A DNA stretch of 64,000 bases, taken from NCBI GenBank assembly GCA_947044405.1, contig CAMRHE010000330.1, positions 744,001 through 808,000 of the forward strand, given 5' to 3'. Source of the DNA: Leptodactylus fallax (taxonomy: Eukaryota; Chordata; Amphibia; Anura; Leptodactylidae). Below are positions 1 to 11,300 of the stretch, in pieces (the first letter of the stretch is position 1; every line of letters begins with the position of its first letter). The translations under genes and the position numbers were made by a program. The notes beneath the pieces are model-generated. The model had not been told where the DNA came from. It was given only the letters and a program-made list of their open reading frames with translations, and did no database searches.

Positions 1-2
1 GT

Positions 3-860
3 TGTGAAAGTGTACAGGGTAGCTCTTCTGAGTCACTGGAAGCGACTTCTACTATTTCGCCCAGTGTATCCGATGAGCACCCAACTGCTGACCATGTGCC
101 AGGTGGTCAGGTAGGCTATGGGGATCTTATGGCCGATCCAGGTGAGGGACGGACTGCTGGTAGTGCGGTGCTAGCCCGCAGCCAGAGTGCTAAAAGAGTG
201 GAGGGCGTTTCTACCTTTGAATCGTTGCTTACACCACCTGGAGTCGGTGCTGAGACCGCCATGACTAGCCTCACTCCCTTGAAGCCGGAGGAGTCCGGCC
301 AGTATGAGACATACACGTCTCTTCGGTCCAGTTCTATTCCAGGAGTGCCCATGGCCCAAGTGCAGATGGCATGGGGTACTGGAGGTGTGATCCAAGAAGA
401 GGGTATGTCCAATATATTACCTGTCAATGTATTGTGGGGGGATGGTTTGGGGAAGCATGAGCTCAGTCATTTGCCCAAGGTATCATCATCACCCACCCAA
501 GTACAGGGAGGACAGGGTCCCAACATACCTGTGCCAGAACCAGAGGTGCCCCTAGATTTGGAAGCAAAGGGGGAGGTGCAGAATCCCCTAGAACTCTCCC
601 AACTAGCGGCTAGTGTGGGGAAGACCCTGAGAGAGCAGGCCAAGGGTAGCCAGGAGAGCAGAGATTGCCGGGATGGGATCTCTGGAATGATATCCCAAGG
701 GTCTGAGGTCATGAGTGTAAAGCTACGGGATGCCCGCACTCAGAAAGCGGACCCGGAACAGGCAGGAGGTAGCCAAGTGTACATGGCTCAGAGCCTGGGC
801 CTTAGAAGTGTCCCTAGTCAGACTAGACTAGAGAGCCAGCAGGGTCCGGCAGCTATGTAA
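3..860 (+). pseudogene. LTR-retrotransposon polyprotein fragment, open at window edge
   Basis: The frame is open from the window edge to a TAA at 858-860, so the true start lies outside; the first ATG at 96 is probably not a real start. About 285 codons are visible, rich in Ser, Pro, Gln and Gly. The segment ILPVNVLWGDGLGKHELSHL (near 415-475) resembles the region after the protease motif of vertebrate gypsy-type polyproteins. No reverse-transcriptase, RNase H or integrase motif is visible. The assignment rests on this weak match and on the polypurine tract and LTR that follow on the same strand. It could also be a lineage-specific ORF of the same element. Confidence 0.5.
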
Positions 861-886
861 CATGCACCTCTCTTTTGCCTCACTCC

Positions 887-1098
887 AGCCAAGAGTTCAG
901 AGAGGCTGTCCAAGCTGACCCTAGTCTGAACATATTGAAGGCACATGGCGCTCAACCACCCTCAGAATCTGACAAGGCCCGAGTCTGCTGGGACCCCGGG
1001 GGAAGGTGAGGGAGCCTTGGGGCCAGAGCCTGAGAAGCTGGAGGCGGAGGTGCTTTCAAAAGAGGGGCGTAGGCCCCTACTTCCTGCAAGCCCCATCT
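887..1098 (+). pseudogene. Frameshifted pol remnant (pre-integrase linker-like)
   Basis: From 887 a second frame reads SQEFREAVQADPSLNILKAH and continues to a TGA at 1007-1009; homology then seems to continue in another frame to about 1098. The pattern resembles the spacer between RNase H and the integrase zinc finger of gypsy elements. The reverse transcriptase and the integrase core are absent, so this copy is internally deleted and frameshifted. It lies directly upstream of the polypurine tract. Confidence 0.45.
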
Positions 1099-1965
1099 AA
1101 AGGGGAAGGTGTGATGATTCTGCCTAAATATGGCCATAACTCAGAGAGGTATTTTGGTCTCTGGGTAGCGTATTTCTCTCTAGTTCCATTTATTCATACT
1201 GTGTGCAGCTATGAGCCTAGGTGTATATTGGCAGTAGTGGCAACACTGGAACAATAGGGCTCCATTGAATTCATACACAGTCCTGGCTGATCAAACAAAC
1301 ATGCATTGTCCAGCTGCACTGGTTGACCAGATATGGCTGATAACATTGTATCAGGTCATTTGGTCTCATCTACATACAAAAGATCTGGACTTGATTGCAT
1401 TAACTCATCAGACATGCTGTTGCCGGTAACCTCATTCTGGGAGGTGGCATAAAGGGTATATAGGATGAGGTAAGAGGTCTGTGGGAGGAGATTATGCTAT
1501 GGAGATGATGCTATAGGGATTATGCTATGGAGATTGGGCTGAGACCATCACAGACTACAGAGTTGTTACAGACAGACCATGAGGAGATTTTTGTGATGAG
1601 ACTATTGGATTAATGCTGAGAGACCACTGTAAAGAGCATGCAGGCTGGATTATTGTACTGTGATGCCACATGCTAGGAGTTAATGCCACTTGCCAAGAAG
1701 CCTCCACTGGTGATCTCCACATGCTATGTGTGAGTGTTGGACTATAGAACCACATCAAGGACATTTGTGGTAAAGTAATCATTTCACCTTTATCCCTTTT
1801 ATTTTATTTGTGCTGTATTTTGTAACTAGTAACTGTTAATGCTTGTATATATCTGCATATCTGTTCTGAACTGTATATGTTAGATGTTAATACCGACCCA
1901 TTTAGGGGTTAATAAATATATAAAATTTAGAAAGCTTGTCTTGTATTTATCTGGTGAACCCGACA
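1099..1965 (+). mobile_element. Polypurine tract plus putative 3' LTR
   Basis: A purine run (AAAGGGGAAGG, 1099-1109) is followed at once by a sequence beginning TGTGATG at 1110. I place the LTR end at ACA (1963-1965), giving an 856-bp TG...CA unit. AATAAA at 1911-1916 fits a polyadenylation signal near the R/U5 part. The 5' LTR and target duplication are outside the window, so the right boundary is provisional. Confidence 0.5.
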
Positions 1966-2439
1966 TTCACTGGCGGTGAGTGTGGTTTTTATATGAAAGA
2001 GGACTCAGGGTGTGGCCAAAGCGGTTTGGCGCACAGAGGATCTTTCACAGCCCTCATAACCATACATACAAAAAAACCAAACATGTGTCTGGTCCTGGAC
2101 CAGAAATTGGCCCGATATTGAAGTGGTTGAAGGGTTAAATCAGTAACACTTTATTACTTTTTGTTTTTGAGAGGTGAGATGAACAGAGAACATCAATTCT
2201 GACATTTGAATACTAAGGTTTATGGCGTTTATCACGTAGAATAAATAATGTACAAATTTTATTTTAGGGGTTGTTACCGATGTGGTGATACAATTGTGTG
2301 TTTTTTATTTTATTTTTTTTAACCTAGGGAAAAAATGTCTTAGTTAAAATGGCTTAGGTGCTGCAGTCAGTATTGACTGCAGCATATAAGGGGTTAAATG
2401 GCAAGTATGCTTTCTGATTAACAATGGGGGTGACATCAT
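1966..2439. other. No recognisable gene
   Basis: AT-rich sequence after the LTR. I see no exon, RNA gene or clear repeat boundary. Confidence 0.4.
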
Positions 2440-2489
2440 GTACAAAATTCCATACTACCCCCTCCCATGGGGTCAGCTAAAGTGACAGA

Positions 2490-2800
2490 AGAATAAAAAA
2501 TATCCTTCTGTCCCTGCACACTGTCAGCTACACCTGTTTCCTTGCACACTGGTTGAAGTGAAGCTGCGAGCATATGGTGGGCTACAGGCATGCGCCGACC
2601 ACTGAAAATGGGGTGTATATCTCCGGCTTCACTAAAAAACTGCCCAGGCAGTGCGAGCACCAGAGTCCGATGAGACTCATTGGACTCACCTTTAGGTAAA
2701 TATAAAGCTTTTTTATAATTTAATGTGGCCTCAGATCTCTTTATAACAAGGCAATTTGTGACACTAAACCCCCGGCCCATAAAGACCTGTAGGGTGGTTT
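2490..2800 (+). repeat. Hairpin MITE family A, copy 1 (diverged)
   Basis: It shares with 6455-6830, 9905-10170 and 11537-11875 a block around ACTGCCC, GATGAGACTCAT, TTTAGGTAA and CATAAAGACCTGT, in the same orientation. The palindromic centre is worn. No coding sequence. Confidence 0.55.
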
Positions 2801-3159
2801 AATATCCTAAATTGCTCAGATGTGTTTCCTTTAAATCATTGGTTTGAATGTGTAATGCCAAGATGTCCACAGAGCTCTTTATAGCTGCCAGGACCGAGCT
2901 ACTGAACGAGCAATCCGAGTGTCTTCCGATGTTCTGTTCCAATATTCTTAGAGCAGGTCCTCCTATTCAGATCCATCAGAACGGACATACTGTACATACC
3001 TGGGAGACATTTGGCTAGCCAAACGGCAGTGTGCATGAAGCTTTATCTTGACATTTTTGCTCCAGTTTTTAGTCAATAACCAGAATAATTTCCTAAGTGT
3101 AGGGTGGAGACTCAGAACCATGGACATTAAAGGGATTATGCAGGATACAATAAAACTGA

Positions 3160-3475
3160 CGCTAGGTTCACACCTGCGTTTGGGTTTCTGTTCTTCGTGT
3201 CCGCTGGGGGACCTGAAAAATGGAAACCCACTCCGCTTAAAAAGCGGTTCCTCGTAGACCCCATAGACTATAATGGGGTCTGCCGGGTTTCCGCTGAAAG
3301 AAAAGTCTCTGTGCCAACTTATTCCGCAGCACTCTACAAATCAGAGGACACATGAACAGACAGTATTTGACATTACAATGTGACAAAGAAATTAACATAT
3401 GAAACAATAGGAGTGAGGGCCCTGCTCATAAGAGCTTACAGTCTATGAGGAAATAGGGAGACACAAGAGGTAAGA
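3160..3475. repeat. MITE end (3160-3300) joined to reversed LINE/SINE tail (3301-3475)
   Basis: The first part (GCTAGGTTCACACCTGCG ... CCCCATAGACTATAATGGGG) also occurs at 45010-45135. The second part contains CAACTTATTCCGCAGC and GAGGGCCCTGCTCATAAGAG, the reverse of the tail seen forward at 20120-20320 and 43530-43710. Confidence 0.55.
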
Positions 3476-4089
3476 GGGCTCGTTTGGTACAATGTACTAG
3501 CCAACTTTATTTTTCCTTGTATAACGCCTTAAAGGTTTCCTGGCTGATGGATACAAAGAGAAGATTTTCCATCAGTAACCAACCTCATTGAAGTCAATAT
3601 TATAATAAAAATGTTTTCTGTGTTTTTTTTTATATATATGTATTTCCTTGTATATTAAGACATATGGACACCCCTGCTTGGAACCTCCCACCCCTGAGAA
3701 TGGGTAGCTACATAAAACACCATAGATGTCTGATAGATGCATGGCCCACCTTTGAGATCCTCACCCATGTGGAGAACAAGAGTTTCCATAACACCCATAG
3801 AAGTGAATAGAGTAGCGTAGATGCACAGCCACCTCTCCTGGATGCAGTGGCCATCTTGCCAGGTAGGTCAGGTTATACTATACTTGCCAAAACTCTCAAA
3901 AAAACGCCACTCAGAAGAGGTGGCAAAAGTCTTGGGCCGGTGTAATGCTCCTGCATCTGCCAGGCTTGCAAACTTTTTATATGTTACTTTGCCACTTTAC
4001 GTGCCGGTCACGTCCGATAAGAGACATTCCCTTCCCACATCATGAAAAAGAAGGCGTGGTCATGCTCAAAAGTGGGGGTGCCCCCCATA

Positions 4090-4838
4090 CAGTGGTGTAA
4101 ATACCGGGGTAGCGGCTACAACAGGGCCCGGGACATTAGGAGGCCCGGAGGGCCCCTGATGTTTTTTTTTTTTTTTTTAATAGGCCGTTACCTGTTGGAG
4201 TAACCCCAGCAGATAATGGGCCCTATTTACTTACCGATCCCAGCTCCTGCTCACGGCTGCCTGCGCTTCCCCTTCTGCGGAAGCAGAGATGGCTGTGAGC
4301 AGGAGTGGGGATCAGTAAGGCCGCAGGATCATGAACCCCACAAACGCTGCTATCGTTATACTTCGGGGTCTTTTCAGACCCCAGAGTATAATGATCGGAG
4401 GCCCAGGGTAGGTGAGGGAACATAAAAAACAATGTTACTTACCTCCCCTGCGCTCCGGCAGGCTTCGGGCCTGTTTGGTGACGTCCCAGACGTCACGTGG
4501 GCCAGGCTGGCGTCATTATGTGTCGCGACACCGGCCTGGCTCACGTGACGTCTGGTCCAACATTGAAGAGGGCCGGAAGTAGCGGGGAGTGCACCAGGGA
4601 GTTACATTGTTATTTATGTTTGTATCCTCCCCAGGGTCTCTGACCAGTATATTCTGGGGCATAATACTGTGTGCAGGGTCTACTATGGGGCATAATACTT
4701 TGTGCAGGGGCCACTATGGGGCATAATACTGTGTGCAGGGGCCGCTATGGGGCATAATAGTGTGTGCAGGAATGCGTGGGGAGGGGAAACATGTCAAATG
4801 TTCGCCTTGGGGCCCAGCCATTCCTAGTTACACCACTG
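4090..4838. mobile_element. hAT-type MITE with perfect 8-bp target duplication
   Basis: Inverted ends CAGTGGTGTAA (from 4090) and TTACACCACTG (to 4838) are bounded by identical 8-mers CCCCCATA at 4082-4089 and 4839-4846. CAG...CTG ends and an 8-bp duplication are the hAT signature. The 749-bp interior has no transposase frame, so it is non-autonomous. It holds a T run at 4161-4178 and a short tandem array at 4656-4770. Confidence 0.85.
4656..4770. repeat. Tandem repeat, ~30-bp unit, about 4 copies
   Basis: Four imperfect units contain GGGGCATAATACTGTGTGCA followed by a short variable GGGCCACTAT-type spacer. The array lies inside the hAT MITE. Confidence 0.8.
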
Positions 4839-5259
4839 CCCCCATAAGTGGCATGACTTTAGCCCAAAATTTCAGAGCCGTGCTTTATGTGCCATCCTTC
4901 CTGAACCCTCTTACCACACCTTGGCAAATATGGGTTATTCTTCCCCCTTCATAAATAGGGTTATAAAATATTTTTGTTTTTATTACATTTTATTATTTTT
5001 TTTACTTTTTTTTGCCTTTTTTAACAAGTGGACAAACCCTTTATGATAAATTTAGTGTAATTATTACAACCCTACAGATTTGGTACAAAAAAAAACTACT
5101 ATATGTAAAAATTGTTATAAAAATAAAAAATATCGCTGTCAACATCTACTTCAGGAAAATACTGTAACCTTAAACTTTCAACAAAACCGTCCCATGTGCA
5201 AGACAACAGAGAACAATGTGCAGAGCTGGCAGCACGTGCTCCAGACTGATTAACATTAG

Positions 5260-5393
5260 GCTATGGGTTAAGTTGCCCATATCCAAGATGGCGTCTCTGG
5301 CCTCTCCGCTGCCTTTCCGCTTCCGTTCCTTTGCATGCGCTCTCTTCCTGTCTTTTCCACTCTGTCCGGACTGGGACAGGACGGGCCGCAGAC
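5260..5393 (+). promoter_or_regulatory. GTPBP4: GTPBP4 core promoter and 5' UTR
   Basis: CAAGATGGCG at 5284-5293 matches the YY1 site common in TATA-less housekeeping promoters. It is followed by a CT-rich stretch with CTTCC-type ETS cores and the tract CTTTTCCACTCTGTCC just before the start codon. The tract fits a pyrimidine-rich start typical of ribosome-biogenesis genes. The exact start site is inferred. Confidence 0.6.
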
Positions 5394-8300
5394 ATGGCGC
5401 TCTATAACTTCAAGAAGATCACGGTGGTGCCGTCCGCTAAGGTGTGTGAACAGCGGCCAGGGGGATTAGTGCAGTGTGTGGCCGTCAGCATGTGAGGGGT
5501 CTGGGGCCTGAGTAGTGGGAGCTGCCCCGCAGGAGAGACACGTGGATAGAGAGGGGGCAGACGTGTGTGCCGTAGACACCATGTATAAGCACTGCTCCCT
5601 GGTGTCAGTCAGCTATTTGATACCTCAGAGGTCTCGCACATTACTCCAGTCAGTTTTGGATGACAATGCGTCTGTAGTCGGGATGATCCGACCCAAAGTG
5701 TCGTCGGGCCATAAATAGCCTCATATAAGTCTGGATCTCCCTAGGACAGCTGTATCCATGTGACATATGGCATAGGGGTTGTACAGAATTAGATAAAACA
5801 TGGTTGCTTGTTTTCTTACAAACAGTGCCATACTTGTTTACAGGTTGTATGTGTAATTGCAGCTCAGCCTAATCTGCAATTCCATCCATGACCTGTGGTC
5901 AGCTGTGGCGCTGTTTCTGGAATAACAATGCCATGTTTCTCAAATCCTGTACGTTCACATGGGTTATTATATACTTGATGTGCTCATGTTATTGGGCATA
6001 AATCAGACCATATATATTTCCTGATCTCTATGGTGGTCAGTGATCTACGTGTGATAGCTGGAGTACCCCTGCAGTGCTACCGTCCAAAGTGCCAAGCAGA
6101 GGTGTAATTTAAAGGTCCTGTGCCCCAATGCAAAATCTGTAGTGGGGCCCCTAAATACTATGGGTCATATATTTTATGTGACAGTGGGATCCATGGGGCC
6201 CAGTAATGATCCTTACTGCTGCACCCCCTATAGCGATGCTATATAGTAGTAGTGGCACCGATCTTTTCACCCCTGCAGTGGTGCCTGCCAGTGTGACACC
6301 CCAATACTGGTACAAGTCAGAGTGGTGACCCTCTATCCATCCCCTGTAGCTGTTCAAGCTTTAGAGGGTCAGTCACATTGTCCCCCATAAGGATCTAGTA
6401 TCTGCATTTGTTTCAATTACTGTTGGGTTTTTGCATACAAAGGTTTGACTTTATGGGGAACCTGTCGGGATTTGGGAGGCTACCACAGGTCTTTATGGGC
6501 TGTTGGTTGTAAAGCCATCCGTGCCTGCAATAAAAATAAAAAACCTTTTATACTCAAATTGCATCGGGGCAGTTCTTCTTGGATGTCAGAGGAGTACACC
6601 TCGGCTTCTGTGCGCATGCCCCGTACCCACAGCGCTTGCGCAGTGAAGCCGGGGTGTACTCTTCTGGCTTCAGTAAAGAACTGCCCCGGTGCATGGAGCA
6701 GATATGATGAGACTCATCTTTAGGTAAGTATAAAGGTTTATATTGCTTAAAATGCGGGCATGGGTGTATTATTTAAAACGGGGTGATTGGGGACATTAAA
6801 CCCCCCCCCCCATGTTCCAAATCAACCTGATATGTTCTTTTAATTGTATTTTTTATTAGACTTTGTTAGAAGTTTTGATCAGTGGGGTCCAGGTGCTGAG
6901 ACCCCAGCCTATTGCTAAAATAAAGGGATGGAAACGCTGAGCTAAGTGCTGTGCTCTTGGTTCTGATTGGTCTACAGAGAGATAGTGGCATGGAGGGGAG
7001 TTACAGATATTGGTATCAAAATAAAATGATTGTTTTTAATTATATTTACATTCATAGGAATCATGTATTTTTGGTTTTTTTTCCCCCCTGGATTATAGAG
7101 GAAAAAAAAATAGAGGAGTTGTTGGTTTGGCCTACCCACTCCACAGCCCTGGGATTTATGTAGGTTTTGCATTGACCAGTCTGTGATGCCTGGACGATAC
7201 AATGTCATTCTGAATGTTGGATCCGTTAACTTTTTGTGCTTGTGTCTTGCAGGACTTCATAGACCTCACATTGTCAAAGACCCAAAGAAAAACACCAACG
7301 GTTATCCACAGACATTATCAGATCCACAGGATCCGCCACTTTTATATGAGAAAAGTGAAGTTCACTCAGCAGAATTACCATGACCGCCTCTCTCAGATCC
7401 TCACAGATTTCCCTAAATTGGATGTAAGTCAATGTTTAGATTTTTCCATGTGTTGGCATAAGGCGGGCATTATTGGAGTTTTCCCATCTTATCAATTTAT
7501 CCCTATCCACAGGATAGGAGGTAAGTTGCAGATCAGTGGGATAGTGGTGGTTGGAAAGGCAAGTCCTTCGAGGATAGCCAAAGAACAGTGCTCGGCTATC
7601 TCCAGAGGTACCAAAGAAAGAAAGAAGTGGGGGAGTGCTTGTCCAACCACCACTACATTGAGAATGTGGAGCAGAACACCCCCCATTCTCACGATCAGAG
7701 TAGGACCTCCACCAATCAGCAGGTTACCCCCTATCCTGGATAGGGAATAAAGGGATGAGATGGGAAGTTCTCACTAGCCAAGCTAGTGAGAGTGATTCCT
7801 ATATCCTGACTGTTTTGCTATCTTTTTTTTTTTCCTCTATAGGATGTGCATCCATTTTACGCAGATTTAATGAACATCCTTTATGATAAGGACCATTACA
7901 AGCTGGCTTTGGGGCAAATAAACATCGCCAAGAACCTCGTGGACAAGTGAGGATTTCATTTTCACATCTACACACTTGTACAGTAACGTCTTCACTGAGC
8001 TATTCTGACTTTCTTGTCTTATATTTAGTGTGGCCAAGGATTATGTGAGGTTGATGAAATATGGAGACTCCTTATACCGTTGCAAACAGCTAAAGAGGGC
8101 AGCAATGGGGCGCATGTGCACCATTATCAAGAGGCAGAAACAGAGCTTGGAATACCTGGAGCAAGGTAACGCCAACTAGATGTTTCTGGGGATGTTATAG
8201 GATTGCTGGAATATTAAAGGGGTTTGTCCACTATAGACACTTCCCCTAGCCTAGGAGGAGAATGAGGGGGTCTGCACTTTCTTGGGTGAAAAGCATGAAT

Positions 8301-11300
8301 GGTATCAGGATGCTTTACTGTTGGCAGGACACAGGACTCATGGTTCTTATGGTAGCGCTCACCTTTTCTTCTCGGGACAATCATTCTTCCAGAAGTCCCA
8401 TTGACTTTACCTTAGTCCCCTGCAGGCTAATCCCCATACAGAATGTCAGTCTGTCCTTGATGATTTTCTTGGAGAGTGACGAAGAGCAGCAAAGCAGCTC
8501 TATGGTGAGTCCTGTCATGCCAATAGCAGACTGGTCCTGAAACCATTCATGTGTGGGGTTACTAATGACCCAAGGGAGAGTGCTCAGTCATAATTTTACA
8601 TAAGACCACTGCCATGAATGGTATCTAAACATCCTCCATATAAAAACATCCTCCAAGAGCAACGTCTCCCAACCATCCAGGAGCCATCTGGTGATGAACA
8701 ATGCTTTCTCCAGCATGATGGAGAACCATGTCACAAGGCAGAAGTCATAACTAAGGGGCTCGTGAACAAAACATTGACATTTTGAGTCCGTGACTAGGAA
8801 ACTCCCCAGATCTCAATCCTAATTCTCCATTGTAAGCCGTGCGTCTTCCATACAGTAAAATGTTTTGGATTTGTAAACTTCTTTTCTTTTCACAGTGCGT
8901 CAACATCTGTCCCGTTTGCCAAGCATTGACCCCAACACACGTACCCTGCTTCTTTGTGGCTACCCAAATGTCGGGAAATCCAGCTTTATAAATAAGGTGG
9001 TTACAATCTCATTATTTATTACATTATTAGATGATGGTCAGTAGAAATTTATATCTGGTGAATGGGGATTTGCTTGGCTTTTTGCTGATGGAACTTTGTC
9101 TATAGGCTCGGGCACACAGCAAAGCCACATGGTGCCTCCGTGTTATGTCATATTAGAGAATACAATGTAGCGAGATCTAGGGTGACATTTAGAAAATGGA
9201 TCTGAGTACAAAATCAGAGCTACACTGAGGTACAGGCCTATAGAAAGGTACGAGAGCTGTGTTATGTATCTGTCCAGCACAGATCTGTAATATGGCCAGG
9301 TGTATGGTACTGTACCAGTAATGCACCACACCTAGTTGTCTGAGTGAGCAAGTGGGAATATGTGTACAAAGGTGTGCAACACAATGTGTGAGTATGGCAG
9401 AATGGAGTAGTGCAGAGTTACTCGGTGGTAATATGGGTTTGTACATGTTGCTCATGTAGCTTTGTAGATGTGAACTGATGGCTTAGTGGAGTACAAGTAG
9501 TAGATTTTATTTGTTCAAGCAAACGTCAACTTACGTTTGCAATTGTATATTAATGTGGTAGAACACAGTGAGTGTTATGAACATTAGCTGATAATGGAAG
9601 TTATTACATGCCCCCAGTCCTGCCAGTTTTTTCATATATAATTGAAGTTACGCTATAAAGTTAGTATCAGGTTTTTGCTTAACATCCGTGAATATTAAGA
9701 CTGTGATTCTTTTGTAATGGTGCTTTGTTTTTCAGGTCACCAGAGCAGATGTAGAAGTGCAGCCATATGCCTTTACTACCAAGTCATTATTTGTGGGGCA
9801 CATGGATTACAAATACCTCCGTTGGCAGGTAAGTTTAAAGATGACAGGTTCAACTAGCCAAGGGTATGTGCTCATATATTTCCATGTGTCACCATACAAG
9901 GAGCCTAATGGGAATCTGTCAGCCACCTACAGGTCCTTATGGTTATGTTGTAAAGTCTTACATGTCCACAATAAAAAAAATAAAGAAAAAAACCTTATAG
10001 TCCTCTCACTGGGGCAGTTCTTTACTGAAGCCAGAGGAGTACACCTCAGCCTTAGTATGCATGCACTGTACCTCCAACACTTGCGCAGTGAAGCCAGGGG
10101 TGTACATCTTCTGCTTCACTCATCCGACTCATCTCTAGGTAAGTATAGAGGTTTGTGTGTGGTTTTTTTTTTTTTTTTCTTTTTAAATTCCAGCACGGAT
10201 GGATTTACAATAGTCTTTAAAAGGGGTAGGCAACCTTCGGCACTCCAGCTGTTGTAAAACTACAACTCCCAGTATGCATACTTGCTCTGCTGTTCTTAGA
10301 ACTCCCATTGAAGTGAATGGATCATGTTGGGAATTGTAGTTTCACAGCAGCTGGAGTGCCGAAGGTTGCTGACCCTGATCTGTAAGGACTTGTGGGTGTC
10401 CCAAATCTGAACTGACAGGTAAATTGGTAGTCTATTGTTTGTAAACCCTTTATATGCTGATGTAGGGGAGGTTATTGACATTGGGAACTTACGTTTTGTG
10501 TCAGTCTTGCTGCTATGAAGTTAATGAAATGAATGTATCTTCTATGATTCATGATGACTTTTATCAGCACATGTTTGATCTCTTTACATAATATAGAAAA
10601 TGATCTGATATGTTAAACTATTACATCACTGACTTTCTTATGGGCCACATTACAGGTAGTGGACACCCCTGGGATTCTGGATCACCCCCTTGAAGAGAGA
10701 AACACCATAGAAATGCAAGCCATTACTGCCCTGGCTCACCTGCGAGCTGCCGTCCTGTATGTCATGGATGTATCTGAGCAGTGTGGACACAACTTAGAGC
10801 AGCAGCTGGAGCTCTTCGACAACATCCGTCCTCTGTTCTCCAATAAAGTGAGTCCTATCATCATATGCTGGGAAATGACAATAACAAAGCAAAGTAAAAC
10901 TAAATCATCTTATTGTTTCCTCCTAGCCTCTTATCATTGTCCTGAATAAGTGTGATGTGAAGCGTGTCTCTGAGCTCAGTGAGGAACATCAGGTAAGGAG
11001 ATGGAAAACCTATAAAAACTTATTGCATCTTGGCAAGTAGTGCAAAATTCTACTTAATCCATGACCGGTTTGATGATTTGGAATGAAAACCATCAGTAAA
11101 GATATTAAAGGGGTTATCCTGCAATAACAATGCCATGGTACATGGGATTCCATTTTGTTTCCATGGAGCAATGGTGCACACGCATGCTGTTGCTCCATTC
11201 AACGTCTTGGGGACTGATGAACATAGCTGAGCACTGTGCTTGACTATCTCCACCAGTACCATGGACTTTGAGTGGAGTTACAGTGTGCATGTAGAAAACA

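Noticed and set aside
1950..1975. TGGTGAACCCGACATTCAC as a primer-binding site after an LTR
   Set aside because: It does not match a tRNA 3' end that I recognise; more likely the end of the 3' LTR and flank.
7214..7750. 178-codon + frame
   Set aside because: GTPBP4 exon 2 with readthrough into intron and MITE sequence.
9757..10257. 166-codon + frame
   Set aside because: It is GTPBP4 exon 6 running on past its splice donor into a MITE.
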